The position numbers and the translations under genes were made by a program. Below, piece after piece: positions 1-7,192 of a stretch of 24,696 bases of DNA. The notes under the pieces were generated by a model. It searched no databases, was not told where the DNA came from, and was given only the letters and a program-made list of their open reading frames with translations. How positions within the stretch are numbered: the first letter of the stretch is position 1; each line of letters begins with the position of its first letter. This DNA comes from a virus. The DNA lies in the IMG/VR virus record IMGVR_UViG_3300032241_002599, positions 1-24,696 of that record. The stretch is one strand, 5' to 3'.

Positions 1-161
1 GCTTGGTGTTCTTCTTGGGCTTTTTGGGTGGCAGCTTGTTGCGCTGCCTTATAGCGATCGAATCGCGCAGCTTCCAAGCTAAAGCCAATATAGCCAGCCA
101 AAAATAAAAGTGCAGCACATAGTCCAATTTTGACATAAGTTAATATCGGTAAGGGAAACAT
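1..161 (-). CDS. Partial Rz-like inner-membrane spanin (3' end outside window)
   Basis: Only the first 53 codons are present; the gene runs off the left edge. The N-terminus has one hydrophobic segment (about residues 11-28, rich in Leu, Ala, Gly), followed by a charged Ala/Gln/Glu-rich stretch that would form a coiled coil (RYKAAQQAATQKAQEEHQ). This is the layout of Rz-type i-spanins, which are anchored in the inner membrane and help disrupt the outer membrane after peptidoglycan is degraded. The ATG overlaps the stop of the preceding gene as TAATG, so the two are probably translationally coupled. Its place at the end of a run of small membrane proteins supports a lysis role. An endolysin was not seen and may lie beyond the edge. 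The assignment rests on topology and context, because the family has little sequence conservation. Confidence 0.6.
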   Translation of the reverse strand, partial: MFPLPILTYVKIGLCAALLFLAGYIGFSLEAARFDRYKAAQQAATQKAQEEHQ

Positions 162-517
162 TATTTTGTTGTGGTAATAGTGTCGGAACCCTTGGTAACT
201 GTTACCTTATCGCCGTCAACAGTTACTGACATTGGGGGTTCTTTATCGGCAAGATGATCTAGTTTACCGATTAGGTTTTGAATCACTTCAAACTCTGGTC
301 GGTCTTCTTTTTCTGTAGTGCCTGATACAGCATTCATCATATTAATAATAGCCATAATGGCGCCACCAGCCATACCAATCACCGCAGCAATCTTAGAGGC
401 ATCTAAAAAGATACTGGCTGCAACACTGATGACAATGATTGCGGTAATATAGGCAAGTCCATGCTTACCAATTGATCGACCTGCAACCTCTTTTGCTGAA
501 TCAAACTGCTCATCCAT
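161..517 (-). CDS. Small membrane protein of the lysis cassette (two TM segments)
   Basis: A 118-aa protein with two adjacent hydrophobic segments (about residues 21-38 and 42-62, rich in Ala, Ile, Gly and Met). A soluble C-terminal tail follows, ending in a Thr/Val/Lys-rich stretch. It could be a holin, an antiholin or an accessory membrane protein: it lies between a holin-like gene and a spanin-like gene, overlapping the first by 8 nt and the second by one base. I do not recognise a specific family. The predicted hairpin of two membrane helices with a cytoplasmic tail is typical of class II holins, but length and context alone cannot separate holin from antiholin. Confidence 0.5.
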   Translation of the reverse strand: MDEQFDSAKEVAGRSIGKHGLAYITAIIVISVAASIFLDASKIAAVIGMAGGAIMAIINMMNAVSGTTEKEDRPEFEVIQNLIGKLDHLADKEPPMSVTVDGDKVTVTKGSDTITTTK

Positions 518-746
518 TGTTATTATTCTCCGGTTCTGTTTTGGATTTCATAGCTACACTAGCTCCGCCAGCTGCTGAGACAATACCAAGCGACTCAGCT
601 AGTTCGCGAATGCTGACGGTGTTGTGTAGCACTTCATAAAAGGCTAAGGCAATCACGGCAGCCATACTGATGAGCCAAGTCACTCGGCCAATGTCGTAGG
701 TTGTATTGTCTTTGCCAGTAAGGAGTTGTTTAAGGATTTCTATCAC
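510..746 (-). CDS. Holin-like membrane protein (GTG start chosen)
   Basis: From the GTG at 746 the protein is 78 aa. It starts MIEILKQLLTGKDN, has a DIGRVTW segment, then one or two hydrophobic segments (WLISMAAVIALAFYEVL and an Ala/Gly-rich stretch), and a charged Asn-rich tail. The LLTG(K/R)DN...DIGR...W pattern is one I associate with small holin-like proteins of phage lysis modules. An upstream ATG at 818 would give 102 aa, but it would overlap the preceding gene by 89 nt, and the added residues look like out-of-frame translation of that gene. The GTG start leaves a 17-nt overlap. Neither start has a strong Shine-Dalgarno sequence. Confidence 0.55.
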   Translation of the reverse strand: MIEILKQLLTGKDNTTYDIGRVTWLISMAAVIALAFYEVLHNTVSIRELAESLGIVSAAGGASVAMKSKTEPENNNNG

Positions 747-969
747 GAAGAGAGTCCAATTTATCTTCAATGCGGTGAACGGCTTTGAGAACTTCTTCCC
801 AACGTATTGCAAAGTCATCTTTGCGGATATAATTGTCGGCTAAGTGGGTACGGATATCAGACAGGTCGTCTTTGAGTTCTTGAACTGCCGTCCAAAGCTC
901 TTTGCAGAACCAGCCAATTGCCACACAAATAAGTGGCAGTACGGTGTTAATTAGGGTTTGAATATCCAT
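730..969 (-). CDS. Small membrane-anchored coiled-coil protein, lysis cassette
   Basis: A 79-aa protein with an N-terminal membrane segment (TVLPLICVAIGWFCKELW, about residues 9-26). A highly charged helical stretch follows, with heptad-like spacing (ELKDDLSDIRTHLADNYIRK ... VHRIEDKLDSLRDRNP). This single-pass plus coiled-coil layout resembles XhlA-like and other accessory proteins found beside holins. Its stop overlaps the next gene if that gene uses its GTG start. An antiholin or holin-partner role is likely from context, not proven by sequence. Confidence 0.5.
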   Translation of the reverse strand: MDIQTLINTVLPLICVAIGWFCKELWTAVQELKDDLSDIRTHLADNYIRKDDFAIRWEEVLKAVHRIEDKLDSLRDRNP

Positions 970-970
970 T

Positions 971-1192
971 TTAGTTTATAGTTATGGTTGATGTTTCTGA
1001 ATTAATAGACATTGTCCCCAAACAGGAAATGTTCCAATCTTCTCCGTCCTGCTCATCGCAGCATGGAACGTTTATTTGAACGTGTTTTGTTAAATATTCT
1101 TGACCGTTTTCAAATACGCGCCAAACATGTTCTAAAGAGCCTCGTCCAGGTTGCCCTCTAGATTTGTTAAATCTAATAAGGTATTTATTCAT
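971..1192 (-). CDS. Conserved small protein of unknown function
   Basis: A 73-aa soluble protein starting MNKYLIRFNKSRGQPGRGSL, with HVWRVFENGQEYL in the middle and DWNISCLGTMSINSETSTI at the C-terminus. I recall near-relatives among small unannotated proteins of T4-like cyanophages and other aquatic phages (KSRG..GRG..HVWRVFE...DWNI), but I know no function. It contains three Cys residues, two of them adjacent (PCCDE), with no clear metal-binding pattern. Its ATG lies inside the end of the upstream oxygenase gene (8-nt overlap), so it is probably co-translated with that cassette. Confidence 0.55.
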   Translation of the reverse strand: MNKYLIRFNKSRGQPGRGSLEHVWRVFENGQEYLTKHVQINVPCCDEQDGEDWNISCLGTMSINSETSTITIN

Positions 1193-1742
1193 ATTGCACC
1201 CAACCTGTTAACGCATACTTAGTATTACTTAACGGAGGATTACCTCTATGTACATAAGTAAAACTTGCGGGCCAGATTACTAAAGTACCTTTTTTAGGCT
1301 TAATTCTAAGGTGCTGATATAAAAATTCAGTTTCTCCACCCTCTTCCACATCGTTTAAATATAGCATCCAAACTAATATTCTATTGGAAGTTTTTAACGA
1401 ATCTGCTTCACAATGCCATATATGGTAACCGCCACCAATTTCTGTTTTTTGTATTTTATAATCTAAACTTATATGCCTTGCTATTGTATTTAAAATATCA
1501 AATTCATACGCATATTTTTTATAACATTCACCCCAAAAAACACTATCAAATTCATCCGTAAAATTTTTATTATTTACGTTGCATAAAAAAGCAAAAAAAT
1601 CTTCTTTTGCAAATTTTTTAGCGTTATCGTGTGTTTGTCTGTTTTTTATATCTTCTGAGGGTAACGCATTAAACCAATTAACTAAATCATCGCAAAATTT
1701 ATGCGAAAAAGCATTTTCATATACGCCAATAAATTTATCCAT
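1185..1742 (-). CDS. 2-oxoglutarate/Fe(II)-dependent oxygenase family protein (cassette member 1)
   Basis: A 185-aa protein from the ATG at 1742; a TTG nine bases upstream is an alternative start. The C-terminal half shows the double-stranded beta-helix iron-binding triad: H110-C-E112 in YHIWHCEAD, and distal H165 in YVHRGNPP, with K175 or a nearby basic residue able to hold 2-oxoglutarate. The GGETEFLYQHLRIKPKKGTLVIWPA stretch is typical of prolyl-hydroxylase-like (P4Hc) proteins. Such enzymes couple oxidation of 2-oxoglutarate to hydroxylation of a peptide, nucleotide or small molecule; the substrate here is unknown. It has HxE where most of the family has HxD, which still binds iron in some members. 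It is first of five such genes counted from the left, at the promoter-distal end of the cassette. Confidence 0.8.
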   Translation of the reverse strand: MDKFIGVYENAFSHKFCDDLVNWFNALPSEDIKNRQTHDNAKKFAKEDFFAFLCNVNNKNFTDEFDSVFWGECYKKYAYEFDILNTIARHISLDYKIQKTEIGGGYHIWHCEADSLKTSNRILVWMLYLNDVEEGGETEFLYQHLRIKPKKGTLVIWPASFTYVHRGNPPLSNTKYALTGWVQYE

Positions 1743-1743
1743 T

Positions 1744-2382
1744 TTATACAATAATTGGTGAGTTTACTTTTTGGGGCTGTTTTAACTGCGTTCCAATATT
1801 TAAATGCAAAAACTTAACGGGCGTGTCTGACCTATTTCTTGAAAAAGAATGAGGTAACCAAGCGTTAATAAAATACAAACAACCCGCTTTTGGCTCAATA
1901 TTGATCATACTACTCGCCATGGATTCATTATTTACGTCTAATTCCGGCAAGTCTATTTGTTTTTTAGCGGGCCTAGGGTCATGTAAAAACATCTTTAAAC
2001 TTTCTGCGGGAGTTTGCAAAAAGTAAAAAGCAGTTAATTGAACGCCGTTTGCATGTACGTGTTCCTCCATGCTTCCGTTTTTATAGTATTCTTGCGCCCA
2101 AATATTTTGACAAGTCAAATCTAAATTGCTTAAATTATACCCTTGGTCTTTTAAAATTGTATCGCCTATTAAAAGCGTATAGTCTAAAAAATCTTTTACC
2201 CGATAATCTAACGTAAAATCTTCCGTCATTAAAATTGGATTGTTTTGGTCAAACTGCTGAACTTGTTTTTGTTTGTTAGCAAACTCTTCCGCAATAGGAA
2301 ATAGCAAATTTATAAATTCAAGTTTTTCAATGCTGTAAATACCGCATTGAAATACTTGTTTTAAATTTAATACATTAGACAT
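1744..2382 (-). CDS. Putative divergent 2OG-Fe(II) oxygenase (cassette member 2)
   Basis: A 212-aa protein. The centre has MEEHVHANGVQLTAFYFLQ (H108, H110, N112), followed about 70 residues later by YFINAWLPHSFSRNRSDTPVKFLHLNI (H178, K190). This matches the shape of the 2OG-FeII_Oxy_5-type core (HxH/N ... GxLxxFxxxLxH...R/K), but the second iron ligand is not an obvious Asp or Glu. The sequence departs more from the family than its neighbours do, so catalytic competence is uncertain. The ATG overlaps the upstream stop as TAATG. A structure prediction showing a cupin-like double-stranded beta helix with H108/H110/H178 clustered would settle the fold. Confidence 0.6.
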   Translation of the reverse strand: MSNVLNLKQVFQCGIYSIEKLEFINLLFPIAEEFANKQKQVQQFDQNNPILMTEDFTLDYRVKDFLDYTLLIGDTILKDQGYNLSNLDLTCQNIWAQEYYKNGSMEEHVHANGVQLTAFYFLQTPAESLKMFLHDPRPAKKQIDLPELDVNNESMASSMINIEPKAGCLYFINAWLPHSFSRNRSDTPVKFLHLNIGTQLKQPQKVNSPIIV

Positions 2383-2933
2383 TACATTGGCTCCAAATTA
2401 AAAGAAACGGATATACGGGTGTCGTTTGTCATATTTGGGCGAACAGAATGTTCCAACCAACTTGGAAAAAGAATTAAACGTCCTTCTTTGGGCGCGTACT
2501 CAACTTGCCCATGTTGCATAAGTTGGTTGGGTTTATGAATCCTTAAATTTCCGTCTTTACCATTGGTTTTTAAATAGTAAACACCACTAATGTATCCAGG
2601 GACGTGATCGTGACGTTCCTGATACTGGTATTTATTATAATAGTTAATCCAGCTAAATGTAAGTTTTAATTTTTTAGGTTTTGAATTTAAATATGGATTA
2701 AATTGATCGGCAGCTAAAAATATTGCATTTTTAATTTCATTTAAATTAAATTCTTCTATTAAATTTTCAATTGAGGTAAATGTAGCATTTACATTGTCCC
2801 CCCAACATTCAAGTAAAACTTTATTTTTTAATAGTGGTTCAATATTTAAAAATTCATTAAGAATTTTTTGTTTTGTGTCTTCTGATACATCTTCATAAGC
2901 GACAAGTGTAGGAAACCAGGTTTCAATTTTCAT
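2382..2933 (-). CDS. 2OG-Fe(II) oxygenase family protein, 2OG-FeII_Oxy_5-like (cassette member 3)
   Basis: A 183-aa protein from the ATG at 2933, which overlaps the upstream methyltransferase stop as ATGA; a TTG start at 2948 is less likely. It begins KIETWFPTLVAYEDV, the usual N-terminus of this family. It then has SWINYYNKYQYQERHDHVPG with YISGVYYLK (H108-D-H110), and LFPSWLEHSVRPNM followed by DTRISVSFNL (H162, R173). These are the characteristic blocks of the phage and bacterial 2OG-FeII_Oxy_5 family. The H-x-H pair replaces the usual H-x-D/E, as I recall for many members of this family. The substrate is unknown. Confidence 0.82.
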   Translation of the reverse strand: MKIETWFPTLVAYEDVSEDTKQKILNEFLNIEPLLKNKVLLECWGDNVNATFTSIENLIEEFNLNEIKNAIFLAADQFNPYLNSKPKKLKLTFSWINYYNKYQYQERHDHVPGYISGVYYLKTNGKDGNLRIHKPNQLMQHGQVEYAPKEGRLILFPSWLEHSVRPNMTNDTRISVSFNLEPM

Positions 2934-3505
2934 TTTATCCACATCCAAGTATCATCAAATATACTTAATTGGCTTACAATGTTGTTGTCGCTTCTAAACT
3001 TTAATACAGCTTGTTGTACTACCTCTCCGGTCCAGTCATGCCCGGAAAACAACCCTTTTTCTTTTACCTTTGGATACCAGTCATTTAAATCTGATATGAC
3101 TTGTTCTTGTGTCATATATGTATCCAAAAACACAAAATCTAAACTAGCATTTTGACAGTGCTGGGCTACTATTTTGCTGTCTTCTTCTATAAAAAGTGCT
3201 TTGTCTGTGTGACCTGACCATTTAACGTTATGGTGCGCAATAAACTTAATTAATTCAATTTCTTTTTGATCAACAATATGATATGGCTCATTTGGATTAT
3301 ATGGATTACGTATAAAATCAGAATACGGTTTATAGTTATCAATTAAATACAGTGTTTTTATATTAGGGCAGTTTTGCAACAGTGTGCAAGAGGTGTGCGC
3401 TTTAAGTACTCCTATTTCTGCCCCAATTAAATTTTCCCCCAATAATAAATTTATTGGATGCACTAAACTTTGACCGTCTACTTGTTTAGATTCAAATTTA
3501 TACAT
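2930..3505 (-). CDS. Class I SAM-dependent methyltransferase (Methyltransf_24-like)
   Basis: A 191-aa protein with a Rossmann-type methyltransferase core. Motif I is GAEIGVLKAHTSC (residues 28-40), an acidic residue that could hold the SAM ribose lies at the end of strand 2 (LYLIDNY, D56), and strand 4 is LDFVFLDTYMT. Further on is KEKGLFSGHDW, the GGxxxxHD-type motif of Methyltransf_24 proteins. Some relatives act on sugars or peptides, but the target here cannot be told. It sits inside the oxygenase cassette with overlapping start and stop codons on both sides (TAATG and ATGA), so it is likely translated together with the oxygenases and may act on the same substrate. Confidence 0.8.
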   Translation of the reverse strand: MYKFESKQVDGQSLVHPINLLLGENLIGAEIGVLKAHTSCTLLQNCPNIKTLYLIDNYKPYSDFIRNPYNPNEPYHIVDQKEIELIKFIAHHNVKWSGHTDKALFIEEDSKIVAQHCQNASLDFVFLDTYMTQEQVISDLNDWYPKVKEKGLFSGHDWTGEVVQQAVLKFRSDNNIVSQLSIFDDTWMWIK

Positions 3506-4107
3506 TATTTAAATTCCGGACCACCAACCCAAATAACTAAAGATCTTCTAATTCCTCTAGTTACTGGCGCAACTCTGTGCAGCGTGTAAGAAGGAAAAAA
3601 CCAAGCCCTTCCTTTTGGAGTTGCCAAAGTAATAGGGACATCGGATTCTGGTTTAATTTGCAATTCGCCACCATCATACTCTAAAGGATCTGAAAGCGCA
3701 AGGGTCATTGATAGTTTACGAGGTACAGAGTTATCCCGTATTCCTGCATCCACATGCCATTCATAACCGCCATGTATAGATGAATCGTAAATGCTTAATT
3801 GAATTGGTTCATAGCATCCAGACAAATCAAAACGAAAAAAAGAAGCATTAATATCTGAAACTACTGCAGCAATTTTTTCCCAAATAAACATTGTATCTTT
3901 ATTTGGACTTATCCAAGCTATTTTACTTCTTCGTATGTTATGGTTTACTGTTCTATTTTCTTGATTACCGCCTATAACACCGTCTTCAGTTTGCAACCAT
4001 TCAGGTAACGCCAATATTGCATTTATTTCATCTGAACTAAATATATTGTCACAAAACGCATGGGTATCTTTTCCTGTTGTGTTTTTAGGAAAAATCGGAA
4101 ATAACAT
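3505..4107 (-). CDS. 2OG-Fe(II) oxygenase, PKHD-type hydroxylase-like (cassette member 4)
   Basis: A 200-aa protein with the most canonical active site of the cassette: H118-V-D120 in GGYEWHVDAG, distal H177 in YTLHRVAPV, and R187/R188 in GIRRSLVIWVGG for 2-oxoglutarate. The DGGELQIK and GRAWFFPSYTLHRV blocks match PKHD-type (YbiX/PiuC-like) prolyl-hydroxylase-fold enzymes. The length suits a single catalytic domain. It overlaps the next gene by a TAATG junction and starts 2 nt after the preceding gene. In phages these enzymes are widespread with unknown substrates; protein or nucleotide hydroxylation are both possible. Confidence 0.87.
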   Translation of the reverse strand: MLFPIFPKNTTGKDTHAFCDNIFSSDEINAILALPEWLQTEDGVIGGNQENRTVNHNIRRSKIAWISPNKDTMFIWEKIAAVVSDINASFFRFDLSGCYEPIQLSIYDSSIHGGYEWHVDAGIRDNSVPRKLSMTLALSDPLEYDGGELQIKPESDVPITLATPKGRAWFFPSYTLHRVAPVTRGIRRSLVIWVGGPEFK

Positions 4108-4109
4108 TT

Positions 4110-4685
4110 TTAAATCCTGTTTTTTATAAACGTTGGAGAGCGTCTAATTATAGCATCCCCAGCATTTTCTATAAAGCTACCATTTTTTCTTACGTAATGC
4201 AAAAATACTTGGCCACTATAATACCCATCGGGGCCATTGCATATATTTCTCCAATGTGGCACATCGCAACCGCTATAAATTACACCATCCCCAACGTTCA
4301 ATTCAAATTTTTGGTTACCCATACAAATTGGCCAACTGTATTCGTGTGATCTACCTAATTGTATTGTAACACTAACTTCGCATGCTGGTCTATCAGTATG
4401 CTTTTCCAATATATCCCCATTAGAATATAATCTAGCATAGGAGTATGTGGGCAACAATTCTTCCCCAACAATTTCTTCCATAAGAGGCCAAAGATGTTCC
4501 AGTAAAGTGTCAAAAATAAGATGATGACTTAAAATAGCTTTAGCATTTGGTATTTGCTCATCTCCCTTAATTTGTTCATCGCTTTGACGCAGTAATACAT
4601 GTGTGAAAAATTGACAAAATTCATTTGGTATTAAATTTGAAACTTTAATAGCCTTTTGTTTATTTAGTAATTTTTCAGAAATCAT
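4110..4685 (-). CDS. 2OG-Fe(II) oxygenase family protein (cassette member 5)
   Basis: A 191-aa protein with H96-T-D98 in LEKHTDRPACEVSVTIQLG, distal H144 in GCDVPHWRNI, and Q159 where an Arg or Lys would usually bind 2-oxoglutarate (YYSGQVFLHYV). The SYARLYSNGDILEKHTDR block is typical of P4Hc-like domains. The beta-helix turn NVGDGVIYSGCDVPHWR is well preserved, so iron binding looks intact. The lack of a clear basic 2-oxoglutarate ligand is noteworthy. It is the promoter-proximal oxygenase and is joined to the upstream fibre-associated gene by a TAATG overlap. Confidence 0.82.
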   Translation of the reverse strand: MISEKLLNKQKAIKVSNLIPNEFCQFFTHVLLRQSDEQIKGDEQIPNAKAILSHHLIFDTLLEHLWPLMEEIVGEELLPTYSYARLYSNGDILEKHTDRPACEVSVTIQLGRSHEYSWPICMGNQKFELNVGDGVIYSGCDVPHWRNICNGPDGYYSGQVFLHYVRKNGSFIENAGDAIIRRSPTFIKNRI

Positions 4686-5026
4686 TAGGATATCGTTGTC
4701 GTTGTCGTTGTATTTTGTGGAGCTAAATCAGTTACATTATAACTCAAAGTTTGACCAACCATATTTTTATATGCCGATTCTTTTGTTGGGTCAGAAATAA
4801 ATGCCTCTTTAGTTTCTTGAATTTGCGCTTGCCACATGCCAGCGGCAGCAATTAATTTAGGTATTTGTGTTACATCAGTAACATCTGGAAACATTGTATA
4901 CGGTTGATACGATAAAATTGGATATTGTGTTGGATCTTGAAATTTAGTTGTATCAGATGCAAAAGATACTAATAAAGAATGTGAATTCTCATCGTATCCA
5001 ACAATTTTCATAATTAATGTGTTCAT
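4685..5026 (-). CDS. Small fibre-associated protein of unknown function
   Basis: A 113-aa protein starting after a good Shine-Dalgarno sequence (AAGGAAA). It has a beta-rich N-terminal half (KIVGYDENSHSLLVSFASD), a helical segment (LIAAAGMWQAQIQETKEAF) and a Thr-rich tail. Small proteins of this kind often follow fibre genes, and a tail-fibre assembly or chaperone role is possible, but I do not recognise a family. Its location between the glycine-rich adhesin-like gene and the oxygenase cassette is the main clue. Confidence 0.45.
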   Translation of the reverse strand: MNTLIMKIVGYDENSHSLLVSFASDTTKFQDPTQYPILSYQPYTMFPDVTDVTQIPKLIAAAGMWQAQIQETKEAFISDPTKESAYKNMVGQTLSYNVTDLAPQNTTTTTTIS

Positions 5027-5042
5027 TTTATTTCCTTAAAAT

Positions 5043-5999
5043 TTAAGCTACACCACCCAAACGAGTTCCAGTTGCGGGCCAAGTTACAAATGGGTTGCCC
5101 GTAATATAGTTACCTGTTGATCCGCCAGCACCTCCTGCGCCTGTAGGACTATTAGTAGAATTTCCAGTCCCACCAGTAGAACCAGGAGAACCTAAACCGC
5201 CACCAGATCCGCCAGATCCGCCTTGACCGCTATTCGAGCCCCTTGGACCAGTCCAAGTTTGACCGCTACCGCCCCCTCCTCCAGTATTAGCAGTTCCAGG
5301 GCTTCCTGGATTTCCAGGGGATGGGTGCTGTGCAGGAGGCCCGTTATTAACTGCTGGACCACCGCTACCAAAATTTGAACCAGCCCCACCGCCACCACCT
5401 CCTCCTACTGATCTACCAGTACAACAACCTCGAGTAGAATAACCTCCACCACCACCACCGCCACCACCAGAAGCTACTGTTCCATTATTAGTTACTGTAG
5501 TAGGACGGTTTACATATAATGCACTTCCTGCTCCAGCACCGTTACATCCAGTTCCATTTGAAGATCCTGCTCCACCAGAACCACCTGCGCCAACAATAGT
5601 TCCATTATTTACGATGGTTACTGTATCTCCCGGATTGAACGAAGCAGGTACTAACATTGCGTAAGATCCTGTCCCGCCAGAGCCTATGCTTACACCCGAA
5701 TTAATTGTGACAATTGCAGCTGTTTTCCCCGCAACGTATCCTGGATTAGAAGATACTGCTGAATACACACAGTAATTTTGTGTACTAGAAGAAATAGTAA
5801 TGTTAATTGTAACATTATTGGATTTTCCATAAAAGTTGGTTGGCATAACAATTGCCCCACTAGGAACTCCAGCCAAAGTTCTAACAGCGGTATCGTTTAA
5901 ACTAATTTGAGCGGTACCCGGACCGCCGTTTTCAATTTCAATAGATTGTCCGGCAGTTGTTCCACCTAGGCTAATTGGGCCTGAAGAGTTCATTGTCAT
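5043..5999 (-). CDS. Glycine-rich virion protein, adhesin/fibre-tip-like
   Basis: A 318-aa protein. The N-terminal 60 residues (SSGPISLGGTTAGQSIEIE, ALAGVPSGAIVMPTNFYGKS-like) match a module I associate with phage tail and adhesin proteins. A beta-rich middle follows, then about 170 residues dominated by Gly, Ser, Asn and Pro, including runs of seven to eight glycines. Interspersed Gly-rich loops recall the polyglycine-II sandwich tips of T-even gp38 adhesins. Two Cys pairs lie in or near the Gly-rich part (GCCTG and single Cys). It is probably a receptor-binding or fibre-tip protein on the virion surface. Its start overlaps the upstream fibre stop (TAATG). Confidence 0.6.
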   Translation of the reverse strand: MTMNSSGPISLGGTTAGQSIEIENGGPGTAQISLNDTAVRTLAGVPSGAIVMPTNFYGKSNNVTINITISSSTQNYCVYSAVSSNPGYVAGKTAAIVTINSGVSIGSGGTGSYAMLVPASFNPGDTVTIVNNGTIVGAGGSGGAGSSNGTGCNGAGAGSALYVNRPTTVTNNGTVASGGGGGGGGGYSTRGCCTGRSVGGGGGGGAGSNFGSGGPAVNNGPPAQHPSPGNPGSPGTANTGGGGGSGQTWTGPRGSNSGQGGSGGSGGGLGSPGSTGGTGNSTNSPTGAGGAGGSTGNYITGNPFVTWPATGTRLGGVA

Positions 6000-6754
6000 T
6001 ATGGAGTTCCAAATGCAGTTACGTTAGCTAATAGAGTTAAGTTACCAGAAGAATCTAGCGACATAATTTTAGTTGCGCCGTTATAGAAGTTTAACACACC
6101 AGATTGTTCAACAATACTAAAGTTGGTTGTTTTATATGCACCGTCAACCAACAAATTACCAACACCAGGATCTGTTGCTGTACCAATTGATACCCCACCA
6201 GCTGCAGAAATACGCATGCGTTCGACAGTGGCTGTTTTAAATACTTGGGGTGCGCTTACATCGGTTCCAAATACGGATAAAGTATTGGTTTGGTCCCAAT
6301 ACCATTGTGTTTTTTCTGTTCCATTATTATACAACGAAACCGTGGTAAATTGTTGGCCAGCATTATCAACTAAAACGTTATTTGAGTTTCCACCTTTTAC
6401 ATACAGTGTTCCAGGTGTGGTTGTAGAGCCAATAGATACTGTTGTTGCAAAAGTATTGGTATTTGTAAAGTTATTTACTGTATTTAATATTGAAGCGCCG
6501 TTTGTTCCCGAATATCCTGAATACCCAGAGTAACCTGATGTTCCGGTACCAACTGCACCACTGTAGCCACTAAAACCGCTATAACCAGACAGACCAGTAA
6601 GTTGAGTTACAACGTTAGATAGGTTTTTGTAATATATTGTCCCGTCTGCTACGTTAAACGCAAGCTCGCCCGTAACCAAGTTACCCGCTGACGGTACATG
6701 GCCGGTTGTAGAGCTGTAATACAGCTGAATGGGTGCGTAGCCTGATTGGGCCAT
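5999..6754 (-). CDS. Tail fibre protein with short Gly-X-Ser repeat
   Basis: A 251-aa protein. The N-terminus (PIQLYYSSTTGHVPSAGNLV, GELAFNVADGTIYYKN) is the phage-fibre attachment-type module. It is followed by a Gly-X-Ser stretch at residues 54-86 (SGYSGFSGYSG ... SGYSGYSGYSG), then a beta-rich region with repeated motifs such as SIGSTTTPGTLYVKG, MRISAAGGVSIG and IMSLDSSGNLTLL, typical of fibre shafts. Unlike the larger fibre at 9413-11545, it lacks an S74 chaperone. It shares the Gly-Tyr-Ser repeat with that fibre, which suggests common origin or recombination between the two. It is 3 nt downstream of the glycosyltransferase gene. Confidence 0.75.
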   Translation of the reverse strand: MAQSGYAPIQLYYSSTTGHVPSAGNLVTGELAFNVADGTIYYKNLSNVVTQLTGLSGYSGFSGYSGAVGTGTSGYSGYSGYSGTNGASILNTVNNFTNTNTFATTVSIGSTTTPGTLYVKGGNSNNVLVDNAGQQFTTVSLYNNGTEKTQWYWDQTNTLSVFGTDVSAPQVFKTATVERMRISAAGGVSIGTATDPGVGNLLVDGAYKTTNFSIVEQSGVLNFYNGATKIMSLDSSGNLTLLANVTAFGTP

Positions 6755-6757
6755 AGT

Positions 6758-7192
6758 TTATTCCTTTAGATGCTCTAATATTTCTTTTGGTTTTACAAAG
6801 CGATCATTACGGTGCTCGGTGGCTTCCCACCATATAAATTGATTAGCTACTAAACATGATCGGTCTTTTAGTAGATTAATATTTTCTGGATGCCCCCAAA
6901 TCAGTGGATCAGACGGCCCCCATAACACAATTCCTTTTTTACCCTCATCCCAAGCTAAATGCTGGAAAAAGCTATCAACTCCAATCCAAGTTCGACATTC
7001 TTGAAGCAGCTTACGTAATTCTGTTATTGGCAACTTTTTCCTAAAATCAGGAACAAGTTGTTTTTCACCTTCTAAACCAACTTGAATAATTGGTTCATCA
7101 ATCTTGCTAACTAACTCTTCCCAATACGGGTAGTTTTTTGGGTTTTCTTTACCTGTTCTGAGCTTTTGTGCGTACGGTGCTATGATAATCAT
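6758..7192 (-). CDS. GT9 (heptosyltransferase)-type C-terminal domain as separate protein
   Basis: A 144-aa protein containing only the C-terminal Rossmann half of a GT-B, family 9-like glycosyltransferase. It begins with the strand that opens that domain (MIIIAPYAQK), has ELRKLLQECRTWIGVDSFFQ then HLAWDEGKKGIVLWGPSDP (residues 59-95), and IWGHPE. These are the donor-site blocks of ADP-heptose:LPS heptosyltransferases. The matching N-terminal half is fused to the upstream GT2 gene, and the two genes overlap as ATGA, so they are likely made together and may assemble into one enzyme. Alone, this protein lacks the acceptor domain. Confidence 0.75.
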   Translation of the reverse strand: MIIIAPYAQKLRTGKENPKNYPYWEELVSKIDEPIIQVGLEGEKQLVPDFRKKLPITELRKLLQECRTWIGVDSFFQHLAWDEGKKGIVLWGPSDPLIWGHPENINLLKDRSCLVANQFIWWEATEHRNDRFVKPKEILEHLKE

